8,605 bases of DNA from Dehalococcoidales bacterium (GTDB lineage Bacteria; Chloroflexota; Dehalococcoidia; Dehalococcoidales; UBA2162): positions 696,108 through 704,712 of the forward strand of contig CP070645.1 in assembly GCA_020354275.1 (NCBI GenBank). The letters run 5' to 3'. Shown here piece after piece: positions 1-6,484 of this stretch; the first letter of the stretch is position 1, and each line of letters begins with the position of its first letter. The position numbers and the translations under genes were made by a program. Below the pieces are notes generated by a model. That model had not been told where the DNA came from and made no database searches. It worked only from the letters and a program-made list of their open reading frames with translations.

Positions 1-1
1 G

Positions 2-730
2 GGACGAACCGCCGAGGAGCTATCCCAGCGTTTCGATATCAGCCGTGAGGACTCAGACCGCTTTGCCTTGACCAGCCACCAGAAGGCGGTAGCGGCGCAG
101 GATGCTGGATGGTTCAAAGAAGAAATAGTCTCCATTACCATAGAATATGATGACGGCACCACAGAGGTGATTGACACCGACCAGTGCCCCAGGCGAGACA
201 CCACATACGAGAAGATAGCATCTCTACCGCCAGCATACGTAGAGAATGGCCGTGTAACCGCCGGCAACTCCTGCACGCAGAATGACGGAGCCGGAGCGGT
301 ACTGATGATGTCCAAAGAAAAGGCCAAAGAGCTCGGATACAAACCGATGATTACCTTCCGCCATGCTGCAGCTATTGGTGTTGACCCCACCGTTATGGGC
401 ATCGGCCCCTTCCCTTCAACCGCCAAGTTGCTCAAGAGAACCGGTATGACAGTGAAGGACATCGATCTATTCGAGATCAACGAGGCCTTTTCCTGCCAGG
501 TGCTTTATTCCGGGCGTATGCTGGGCTTTGATGCCGAAGACTGGGCAAAAACAAACATCAAGGGAGGCGCTGTTGCCATCGGCCATCCACTGGGAACAAC
601 CGGCACCAGACATTGTGCTGTCCTCGCCCACGAGATGGTCCGCCGGGATCTACGCTGGGGCGTAGCTACACTGTGCGTCGGTGGTGGCCAGGGAATGGCA
701 ACGCTCTTCGAGCGAGAGAAATACGACTAG
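2..730 (+). CDS. Thiolase (acetyl-CoA acyltransferase), 5'-truncated by the window edge
   Basis: Thiolases cleave 3-oxoacyl-CoA with CoA to release acetyl-CoA, the last step of a beta-oxidation turn, or run in reverse to condense acyl-CoAs. The frame is open from base 2, and about 242 residues are visible of a family that usually has about 390-400, so the N-terminal part with the nucleophilic cysteine lies outside. The TTG at 68 is an internal leucine codon, not a start, because family-like sequence (TAEELSQRFDISRED) precedes it. The C-terminal motifs are intact: NEAF with Asn at 479-481, the GGAVAIGHPLG loop with its catalytic His at 584-586, and CVGGGQG with the second catalytic Cys at 674-676. 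The stop is TAG at 728. It lies directly upstream of two acyl-CoA dehydrogenase genes, which favours a degradative role. The visible part cannot fix substrate chain length. Confidence 0.93.
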   Translation, partial: GRTAEELSQRFDISREDSDRFALTSHQKAVAAQDAGWFKEEIVSITIEYDDGTTEVIDTDQCPRRDTTYEKIASLPPAYVENGRVTAGNSCTQNDGAGAVLMMSKEKAKELGYKPMITFRHAAAIGVDPTVMGIGPFPSTAKLLKRTGMTVKDIDLFEINEAFSCQVLYSGRMLGFDAEDWAKTNIKGGAVAIGHPLGTTGTRHCAVLAHEMVRRDLRWGVATLCVGGGQGMATLFEREKYD

Positions 731-763
731 GTATAGCCTTCTAGAATGTCATTAAGGCTGATA

Positions 764-769
764 TATAAT
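764..769 (+). promoter_or_regulatory. Possible -10 box of an internal promoter before the first ACAD gene
   Basis: A perfect TATAAT lies 34 nt past the thiolase stop. A start about 7 nt downstream would give an mRNA leader of about 84 nt that includes the hairpin at 789-819. No convincing -35 hexamer is found 15-18 bp upstream and there is no TGn extension, so this may be chance in an AT-rich stretch. Readthrough from the thiolase gene is equally possible. Confidence 0.25.
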
Positions 770-788
770 AAACGGGAGTAGACAACAC

Positions 789-819
789 TCCTGGCTTGTT
801 AGTTCAGTGCAAGCCAGGA
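789..819 (+). promoter_or_regulatory. Perfect 10-bp stem-loop in the leader of the first ACAD gene
   Basis: TCCTGGCTTG at 789-798 is the exact reverse complement of CAAGCCAGGA at 810-819, with an 11-nt loop. No T-run follows, so it is not a standard intrinsic terminator. It lies 40 nt before the start codon of the downstream ACAD gene. It could stabilise or process the transcript between thiolase and dehydrogenase, act in translational control, or bind a regulator as DNA. A smaller hairpin, GGGAGT (774-779) with ACTCCT (787-792), overlaps its left arm, so the two cannot form together. Confidence 0.5.
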
Positions 820-846
820 ATGCAAGTGATATCCGATATTACAATG

Positions 847-855
847 AAAGGAGGT
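847..855 (+). promoter_or_regulatory. Strong Shine-Dalgarno for the first ACAD gene
   Basis: AAAGGAGGT is a full match to the anti-Shine-Dalgarno of 16S rRNA. Five bases separate GGAGG from the ATG at 860, which fixes that start. The AGGAG core (849-853) is complementary to CTCCT at 788-792 in the leader. Confidence 0.85.
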
Positions 856-859
856 CAGA

Positions 860-2092
860 ATGGTTACTGGTGAAGCAGAACAGACCGAAGCCTTCAGGAA
901 AGAAGTCCGGGACTGGCTGATTGCTAACCTGCCCGAGAAGTGGGGAACACCAGAGTATGTGGCACCCGAACGGTTCAGCCAGGAAGCGCAGGACCTGGGT
1001 ATATCGTGGACGAAAAGGCTTTATGAAGCCGGCTACACCGGATTCAACGTTCCCAAGGAATACGGCGGTATCGAGCGCCCAGGCTGGCAGCAGGCTATAC
1101 TACTCGAAGAACTGTCACGCCGCGGTACCCCCCCTGGCCCACAGTCTCTCGGACAGCTCATGGTAATCGGCACCTTAATGGGATGGGCTTCCGAAGAGCA
1201 GAAGAAACGCTTTATCCCCAAGATATTAAGTGGAGAGGAAAGCTGGTGTGAAGGCTTCTCCGAGCCTAATGCCGGTTCAGATCTGGCCAACGTTCAGACC
1301 ACTGCCGTAAGGGATGGTGACGAATGGGTAGTCAACGGACAAAAGTGCTGGACAAGTATGTGGAAATTCGCTGACTGGAGCCTCCTGGTAACCAAGACAG
1401 ACCCCAATGCCCCGCGTCACCGCAATCTGACCTATTTCATTTTTGATACCACCACCCCCGGATTCAGCCGACGGCCGTTACAACAGATGACCGGTGAATC
1501 TGAATTCGGCGAGATGTTCTTCGATGACATGCGAGTACCCCATGAGAACATGATAGGTGAAGAGGGTAGAGGTTGGTACGTGGCCATGACCACACTTGCT
1601 GCCGAGAGAAGCGGCGGCGGAGGTGCCGCGGCAGCCGCCATGGGCTTGAGCGGTTACGGTGGTCTGATAGTACGTACGCTCGGTGGTGTTGATAGCCTTA
1701 TCGAACTGGCCAAGAAGACCAAAAGGTATGGTAAAAGCTTATGGGACGATGTCACTTTCCGGCAGCGGATAGTCCAGATTGCCATTGAAAACCAGGCTTC
1801 GCGGTACTACGGTACCCGTCTGGGAATAGCCATGAGGAAGGGAACCGCCTCCGGAAACGAAGCCTCGATAGCCAAGAATTCACAGGCTGAGCAGAGGAAA
1901 CGTCAGGGCGATATGGTTATGGAAATCATCGGAGCCTACTCACAACTGATGCGGGGTGACCCACGGGCGATAGATGGTGGCGAGCAGGTTTATAATATGA
2001 TTAGATCACGGGGTGCCACTATTGAGATGGGTACCTCAGAAATCAACCGTAACATTATTGCTGAGAGGATACTTGGTTTACCCAGGGCATAG
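860..2092 (+). CDS. Acyl-CoA dehydrogenase, catalytic-type subunit (PimC / FadE large-subunit-like)
   Basis: A 410-residue cytosolic flavoprotein of the acyl-CoA dehydrogenase family, which forms the alpha-beta double bond of acyl-CoA and passes electrons to ETF. The N-terminal helical domain spans about residues 8-125. The beta-barrel middle domain has the flavin-contacting segment EGFSEPNAGSD (131-141) and WVVNGQKCWTS (156-166). The C-terminal helical domain ends near 407. At the position of the MCAD catalytic glutamate (EGTSQI) this protein has Met390 in EMGTSEI. Glu249 in LAAERS fits the alternative catalytic site used by LCAD and isovaleryl-CoA dehydrogenase. The Arg-x-x-Phe-Gly FAD motif of ordinary homomeric ACADs is not recognisable; the region reads KRYGKSLWDD. 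A Gly/Ala-rich run (252-260) follows Glu249. A second ACAD gene begins 60 nt downstream, and I infer the two products form a heteromer. Substrate is unknown; acyl, dicarboxyl or cyclic side-chain CoAs are all possible. Confidence 0.92.
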   Translation: MVTGEAEQTEAFRKEVRDWLIANLPEKWGTPEYVAPERFSQEAQDLGISWTKRLYEAGYTGFNVPKEYGGIERPGWQQAILLEELSRRGTPPGPQSLGQLMVIGTLMGWASEEQKKRFIPKILSGEESWCEGFSEPNAGSDLANVQTTAVRDGDEWVVNGQKCWTSMWKFADWSLLVTKTDPNAPRHRNLTYFIFDTTTPGFSRRPLQQMTGESEFGEMFFDDMRVPHENMIGEEGRGWYVAMTTLAAERSGGGGAAAAAMGLSGYGGLIVRTLGGVDSLIELAKKTKRYGKSLWDDVTFRQRIVQIAIENQASRYYGTRLGIAMRKGTASGNEASIAKNSQAEQRKRQGDMVMEIIGAYSQLMRGDPRAIDGGEQVYNMIRSRGATIEMGTSEINRNIIAERILGLPRA

Positions 2093-2152
2093 CCCCTGAA
2101 AAAATAAACGTTAACAAACAGTTCTTAAGAAAGAAGGAAAGGAGTAACAAGT

Positions 2153-3307
2153 ATGGCAATAGAACTTGGCCTAAAGGAAGAACAGGAAATGCTCAAAACC
2201 ATGGCTAGAGATTTCCTGGCCAACGAATGCCCCAAGACATTTGTACGTCAGATGATGGATGACGAAGTGGGCCACTCACCGGAGCTATGGAAGAAGATGG
2301 CAGATTTAGGATGGCAGGGCTTGGTATTCCCCGAAGAACTCGGGGGATCGGCGATGAATTTCAGAGACCTATGCATCCTGAGTGAAGAAATGGGACGGGC
2401 TGTTTTACCCGGTCCATTCTATTCAACCGTAGTCTTGGTTGGCCTACCCATCCAGGATTTCGGCACCGAAGAGCAGAAACAGGAATTCCTGCCCAAGATA
2501 GCCAGTGGTGAGATAGCCTGTACCCTGGCTGCTCTTGAGGAAAGTGGTGACCTCTGGGCAGAGGATATAAGTGTCAAGGCTCTTCAGCGTGGCGATGAAT
2601 ATGTCATCAATGGCACCAAACTATTTGTTACCGACGCCAGGGCAGCCGACTACATGCTGGTTGCCGCCCGTACCAAGCGTACTTCAAACCCCGAAGAAGG
2701 TATAACCCTGTTTATGGTTAATGCCAAGGAATGGGGCATATATATCCAGAACATGAACGTTATGGATTTGACCAGGAAGCAGTATGAAGTCCGCTTCACC
2801 AACGTACCGGTATCGTCTAAGAACATTATCGGTGGATTAAACGAAGGCTGGGCTGTCCTGCAGCAGATTGCCCTCAAGGCATCAGCAGTACTCAGTGCCG
2901 AGATGGTTGGAGCCGGTGAGATGGTAACGGAGATGACTGTTGACTATATGAAAGAAAGGGTACAGTTTGGCGTGGTAATTGGCACCTTCCAGGCACTGAA
3001 GCACCGGGCCGCTGATATGCATGTCCTGATGGAATACTCCAGGTCGCTTATGGAATGGGCTGCCGAGTGTGTCAAAGAAGACCATCCAGATACTGAAATG
3101 GCCGTCGCTATGGCCAAGAGCTATTGTGGTGATGCTATCAAGTTCGTTACCGACGCTGGTGTCCAGCTGCACGGTGGTATCGGCTTTACCTGGGACCACG
3201 ACATGCACCTCTACTTCAAGAGAGGCCGTTACAACGACACCACCTTCGGCGACAGCAACTATTATAAAGAGCTGATAGCTAATAGACTCGAAGCCAACCT
3301 GATTTAG
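2153..3307 (+). CDS. Acyl-CoA dehydrogenase family protein, probable partner subunit (PimD / FadE small-subunit-like)
   Basis: A 384-residue ACAD-fold protein starting at an ATG eight bases after AAAGGAG (2138-2144). It keeps the C-terminal FAD/dimer motif RVQFG (269-273) within ERVQFGVVIGTFQALKH, and HGGIGFTW (340-347). It has lost the acids used for catalysis: Phe365 (TTFGDS) stands where MCAD has glutamate, and Ala243-Ser244 stand where LCAD and isovaleryl-CoA dehydrogenase have Glu-Arg. The middle-domain TEPxAGSD segment is degraded to LEESGDLWAED. This is the mirror image of the neighbouring ACAD, which keeps a catalytic Glu and the SEPNAGSD segment but lacks RxQFG. In known alpha2beta2 ACADs of the ChsE type, the two subunits contribute different parts of one FAD site, so a non-catalytic structural partner role is inferred. 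An independent dehydrogenase with an unrecognised base cannot be excluded. A strong terminator follows 20 nt after the stop. Confidence 0.9.
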   Translation: MAIELGLKEEQEMLKTMARDFLANECPKTFVRQMMDDEVGHSPELWKKMADLGWQGLVFPEELGGSAMNFRDLCILSEEMGRAVLPGPFYSTVVLVGLPIQDFGTEEQKQEFLPKIASGEIACTLAALEESGDLWAEDISVKALQRGDEYVINGTKLFVTDARAADYMLVAARTKRTSNPEEGITLFMVNAKEWGIYIQNMNVMDLTRKQYEVRFTNVPVSSKNIIGGLNEGWAVLQQIALKASAVLSAEMVGAGEMVTEMTVDYMKERVQFGVVIGTFQALKHRAADMHVLMEYSRSLMEWAAECVKEDHPDTEMAVAMAKSYCGDAIKFVTDAGVQLHGGIGFTWDHDMHLYFKRGRYNDTTFGDSNYYKELIANRLEANLI

Positions 3308-3326
3308 TAACCAGAGAGCAAAATTC

Positions 3327-3364
3327 AAAGAACCGCTCCAATACGCGGGGCGGTTCTTTTGTTT
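3327..3364 (+). terminator. Intrinsic terminator, probably bidirectional
   Basis: AAAGAACCGCTCC (3327-3339) pairs with GGGGCGGTTCTTT (3347-3359) across a 7-nt loop, a 13-bp stem with one G-U pair. TTTTGTTT follows on the + strand. The stem lies between convergent genes. On the - strand it is followed by TTTGAATTTT, so it probably also ends the enoyl-CoA hydratase transcript. Confidence 0.9.
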
Positions 3365-3387
3365 ATATATATGCCGTTAGTTGTATA

Positions 3388-4173
3388 TTATTCCTTCTTT
3401 ACGAACTGGCGGGCTCCATCCCCGAAACCGGCACCGCTCCCTGAACTCAGACAGATGTCAGTTTCCATACGTAACCCGATATCAAGGGGTGTTGAGGTGG
3501 TAAGATTGGTTGCCCTTTTAGCTCCCTGTACCAGCCGCGGGTTTAGTTTGGCTATCTCCTCAGCAAGTTTAGTAGCTTCACCCATTAGCTGTTCCCGGGG
3601 ATAAACGTGGTCAACCAGCCCGACCCGCAATGCTTCGGCAGCGTCAATTCGGCGCCCGGTATAAATCAGTTCCTTGGCAATACCGAGTCCAACCACCCTG
3701 GGTAGCCGCTGCGTACTGCCCAGATCGGGAATAGCCCCCAGCTGGATCTCGGGAAGCCCGAAGGTAGCATTATCGCTGGCCAGACGTATATCACAACAAA
3801 GACTGAGCTCCATAGCTGCGCCCAGGCAGTGTCCGTTGATGACGGCAATAACGGGAACGGCCAGCTCTTCGAAGGCGGTTAGTATCGCTTTAAGACTATT
3901 CAATGAATCAAACCCACCCCTCAAACCGGCGCCTACCCCCGTACCACCACCGGAGGCAATCATCTTCAGGTCCATGCCGGCGCTAAAAGCCCTGTCACCG
4001 GCACCGGTAAGGATAACAACATTGACATCAGGGCTCTCCCTTAGACTCTGCGTTACCTGCTGGAGACCAGTCCAGACATCCTGGTTAAAAGCATTCATTG
4101 CCTCAGGCCGGTTGAGCAATACTGTGGCAATAGCCCCTTCAATGGTAAGCCGAACGGCATCGTTGTTATTCAT
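3388..4173 (-). CDS. Enoyl-CoA hydratase / crotonase family protein
   Basis: A 261-residue crotonase-fold enzyme that in the classical case adds water to trans-2-enoyl-CoA, the product of acyl-CoA dehydrogenases. The oxyanion-hole segments are AFSAGMDLK (62-70) and GHCLGAAMELS (114-124). Both catalytic glutamates of true hydratases are present, Glu122 (AAMELS) and Glu142 (LPEIQLG), followed by the family motif STQRLPR. This favours a hydratase over the isomerase, hydrolase or dehalogenase members that lose one Glu. A glycine-rich loop (residues 74-87) after the first oxyanion segment is longer than I expect. The ATG at 4173 is chosen over an in-frame TTG at 4182 because GGGAGG (4183-4188) sits 9 nt before the ATG but abuts the TTG. 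The gene is convergent with the ACAD pair and divergent from the helicase, so it has its own promoter although it fits the same pathway. Exact substrate is unknown. Confidence 0.93.
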   Translation of the reverse strand: MNNNDAVRLTIEGAIATVLLNRPEAMNAFNQDVWTGLQQVTQSLRESPDVNVVILTGAGDRAFSAGMDLKMIASGGGTGVGAGLRGGFDSLNSLKAILTAFEELAVPVIAVINGHCLGAAMELSLCCDIRLASDNATFGLPEIQLGAIPDLGSTQRLPRVVGLGIAKELIYTGRRIDAAEALRVGLVDHVYPREQLMGEATKLAEEIAKLNPRLVQGAKRATNLTTSTPLDIGLRMETDICLSSGSGAGFGDGARQFVKKE

Positions 4174-4182
4174 TTCACCCAA

Positions 4183-4188
4183 CCTCCC
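4183..4188 (-). promoter_or_regulatory. Shine-Dalgarno that fixes the enoyl-CoA hydratase start
   Basis: On the - strand GGGAGG lies 9 nt before the ATG at 4173-4171. It directly abuts an in-frame TTG at 4182-4180, a spacing that rules out initiation there. Confidence 0.8.
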
Positions 4189-4212
4189 TTTCTCAGTTCT
4201 ATTTTACCAATC

Positions 4213-4242
4213 ATCATATTATTGTTAAGATGGGCAAGTCAA
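4213..4242 (-). promoter_or_regulatory. Candidate sigma70-type promoter for the enoyl-CoA hydratase gene
   Basis: On the - strand TTGACT (4242-4237, 5 of 6 to consensus) is separated by 18 bp from TATGAT (4218-4213, 5 of 6). Transcription would begin near 4206 and give a leader of about 33 nt containing the GGGAGG ribosome site. It lies back to back with the helicase promoter, and its -35 overlaps one copy of the GTCAAAT direct repeat. Confidence 0.5.
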
Positions 4243-4254
4243 ATACTGTCAAAT
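4238..4254 (+). repeat. Direct repeat GTCAAAT x2 with 10-bp period between divergent promoters
   Basis: GTCAAAT occurs at 4238-4244 and again at 4248-4254, so both copies lie on the same helix face. The pair lies just upstream of the helicase extended -10 and overlaps the -35 of the leftward promoter. It could bind a regulator of one or both genes. It could also simply reflect two TTTGAC-like -35 sequences read on the other strand. Confidence 0.4.
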
Positions 4255-4256
4255 CA

Positions 4257-4265
4257 TGCTATAAT
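4257..4265 (+). promoter_or_regulatory. Extended -10 promoter (TGCTATAAT) of the helicase-mutL unit
   Basis: TGC followed by a perfect TATAAT (4260-4265) is a consensus extended -10, which does not need a good -35; none is seen at 16-18 bp. Transcription would start about 7 nt after the box, near 4270-4273, exactly where two in-frame ATG codons stand (4270 and 4273). The transcript is therefore predicted to have essentially no 5' leader. Confidence 0.6.
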
Positions 4266-4272
4266 GAGTATG

Positions 4273-6453
4273 ATGGATGTTTTCGCCTCACTGAACCCAC
4301 CACAAAGAGAAGCGGTTGAGTCAATAGACGGTCCGGTGCTGATATTGGCCGGACCGGGCAGCGGCAAAACCAGAGTCATCACCCACCGTGTAGCCTATCT
4401 GGTTAAACTATGTGGTATCAACCCCTACCACATCATGGCAGTCACCTTCACCAACAAAGCCGCCCGGGAAATGGAGGAAAGGCTCAACCTCCTGGTCGGC
4501 AGTTCGATTAAGGACCTAACTCTGGGCACATTCCACGCCATTTGTGCCCGTATCTTGCGTCGGGACGGCGAAGCAGTTGCCGTTGACTCACGCTTTGTTA
4601 TCAACGACAGAAGCGACCAGATCAGCCTGATAAAACGCGGTATTCAGGAAACAGGGTTCGATCCCAAGCAATATGTCCCAGAGGCCATAGCCTCCGCCAT
4701 CTCCGCAGCCAAGAGCCACATGCTGGACCCGATGGAATACAGGGAAACAAGCCACAGCTATTTCGAGGAAGTAGTCGGACGAGTATACGAGCACTATCAG
4801 CAATTATTGAAGGAAAGCAATTCCCTAGACTTCGATGATCTGTTAATGAAGACAGTGCAGCTCTTCAGAAAGAATCCCAAGGTTTTATCCCGGTACCAGT
4901 CGAGGTACTGGCATTTGCTCGTGGATGAGTTCCAGGACACTAACATAGTGCAATATGAATTAATCAAGCTACTGGGAAGCAAATACCGCAATATTTGTGT
5001 TGTCGGTGACCCCGACCAGTCAATCTACTCCTGGCGATTTGCCGACCTGCGTAATATCCTCAGCTTTGAGAAGGACTATCCTGATACTAAACTAGTACTG
5101 CTGGAAGAAAACTACCGCTCCACCAAGATGATTCTGGAAACCGCCTCCCACATAATCTCGGCCAATCAACAGCGTAAATCCAAAGACCTGTGGACCAACA
5201 ACGACACCGGAGAGCCGGTGGCCGTTGTCGAAACTTACACCGAACAGGAAGAAGCCCAGTTCGTGGTCAGTGAGATTGAACGGCTAGTAGACCTTGGGGA
5301 ATACAACCATGGTGACTGCGCTGCCATGTACCGCACCAATGCCCAGTCAAGGGCCCTTGAAGAAGCCTTCTTACGCTACGGAACGCCGTATAAACTGGTA
5401 GTAGGCACCCGCTTCTACGAAAGGCGTGAGATTAAGGACATTGTCGCCTATCTGAGGTTGATGCAGAATCCAGACGATGCCATCAGTCTTTTCAGAACAA
5501 TAAATGTCCCGCAGCGCGGTATCGGACAGCAAACCCAGGCCAAGCTGTCCGGATGGGCAAAGTCCATCAATGCTTCACCATACCAGGCGCTGCATTTGCT
5601 GGCTAACTCAGAAACAAAAGAGCCCACAGAAAAGCCCTATTTCAACTCACGTACCAGCCGGATACTCACCGATTACCTCAAGATGGTCGAGGACATAATT
5701 GCCCGTAGCTCAGAGCTAAACACAGTTGAACTGTTTGACCTGGTTATCGAACGCTCCGGTTACAAGGAATATATATTGAGCGGACAAGATGGCGAGGAGC
5801 GTTGGGATAACGTTATGGAACTGCGTACCGTAGCCCAGGACTACCATTACCTCAATCCTTCAGAAGGTCTGGCTGCTTTCTTAGACAGGGTAACGCTGAT
5901 ATCTGACGTGGACGGGTATGATGAGAGCATACCAGCAGTGACCCTGATTACACTGCACCAGGCCAAAGGTCTGGAATTCCCGGTAGTGTTTATTGTGGGT
6001 ATGGAGGAAGGCCTACTGCCCCATATCAGGTCGTTTGATGACCCGGCACAGATGGAGGAAGAAAGACGTTTGTGTTACGTCGGTATAACCAGGGCCAAAG
6101 AGAAAGTATACCTGGTCCACGCCTTCCGCCGTAACCTGATGGGACGCAGCATGGTGGGTCAACCGTCACGCTTCCTCAGCGATATACCCAGCTACCAGAC
6201 GGCAACCAGCGGGTGGTGGCAGGAAGAAGAAAGCCCGTTAACACCATCCATCCACTCCTGGAACAAGGTGCTCGTACCCCAACCAATAGAAATGGAACTA
6301 AAGGTTGGCGACCACGTACACCACAGCCAGTTCGGCGATGGTATCGTGGTTAGCTATCAACCGGTAAATAATGACGCTGAGGTGGTGGTTGCCTTTAATG
6401 GAGCCGTGAAGAAGCTCCTTCTGAGCTTTGCCTGCCTGGAAAAACTGGAATAG
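4273..6453 (+). CDS. pcrA: ATP-dependent DNA helicase UvrD/PcrA (superfamily 1A)
   Basis: A 3'-5' DNA helicase that unwinds nicked or damaged duplexes in excision and mismatch repair and strips proteins from DNA. With the ATG at 4273 it has 726 residues, normal for the family. SF1A motifs appear in order: Q motif (Gln11), Walker A GPGSGKT (27-33, Lys32), motif Ia TFTNKAAREM, motif II VDEFQDT (217-223), motif III GDPDQSIYSWR (245-255), motif IV ENYRST (279-284), motif V TLHQAKGLEF (560-569) and motif VI YVGITRAKE (602-610). From residue 677 a Tudor-like tail (KVGDHVHHSQFGDG) matches the PcrA C-terminus known to bind RNA polymerase. The frame is open back to a TTG at 4222, and ATGs at 4264 and 4270 are also in frame. 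I prefer 4270/4273 because the extended -10 covers the earlier codons and no Shine-Dalgarno precedes any of them. mutL follows after 31 nt. Confidence 0.95.
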   Translation: MDVFASLNPPQREAVESIDGPVLILAGPGSGKTRVITHRVAYLVKLCGINPYHIMAVTFTNKAAREMEERLNLLVGSSIKDLTLGTFHAICARILRRDGEAVAVDSRFVINDRSDQISLIKRGIQETGFDPKQYVPEAIASAISAAKSHMLDPMEYRETSHSYFEEVVGRVYEHYQQLLKESNSLDFDDLLMKTVQLFRKNPKVLSRYQSRYWHLLVDEFQDTNIVQYELIKLLGSKYRNICVVGDPDQSIYSWRFADLRNILSFEKDYPDTKLVLLEENYRSTKMILETASHIISANQQRKSKDLWTNNDTGEPVAVVETYTEQEEAQFVVSEIERLVDLGEYNHGDCAAMYRTNAQSRALEEAFLRYGTPYKLVVGTRFYERREIKDIVAYLRLMQNPDDAISLFRTINVPQRGIGQQTQAKLSGWAKSINASPYQALHLLANSETKEPTEKPYFNSRTSRILTDYLKMVEDIIARSSELNTVELFDLVIERSGYKEYILSGQDGEERWDNVMELRTVAQDYHYLNPSEGLAAFLDRVTLISDVDGYDESIPAVTLITLHQAKGLEFPVVFIVGMEEGLLPHIRSFDDPAQMEEERRLCYVGITRAKEKVYLVHAFRRNLMGRSMVGQPSRFLSDIPSYQTATSGWWQEEESPLTPSIHSWNKVLVPQPIEMELKVGDHVHHSQFGDGIVVSYQPVNNDAEVVVAFNGAVKKLLLSFACLEKLE

Positions 6454-6484
6454 CATCTAGAAACCAAGCGGATTTACAGCAAGC

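Noticed and set aside
2107..2131. Short palindromes AACGTT, GTTAAC and TTCTTAAGAA between the two ACAD genes
   Set aside because: They are short, AT-rich and unremarkable in a 60-nt gap; I see no promoter or terminator architecture there.
2882..3328. 148-residue open frame on the - strand
   Set aside because: It is antisense to the second ACAD gene, resembles no family I recognise and overlaps the terminator arm; a shadow of the strong codon pattern opposite.
3674..4228. 184-residue open frame on the + strand
   Set aside because: It is antisense to the enoyl-CoA hydratase, is Ser/Pro-rich low-complexity and has no ribosome site or family motif.
4247..4252. Perfect TTGACA on the - strand as -35 for the hydratase
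   Set aside because: The hexamer 17 bp downstream is CTTAAC, a poor -10; the neighbouring TTGACT with TATGAT at 18 bp is the better pair.
4222..4272. Upstream TTG start giving the helicase 17 extra residues
   Set aside because: The segment contains the extended -10 and the direct repeat, has no Shine-Dalgarno and is not helicase-like; it is better read as promoter DNA.
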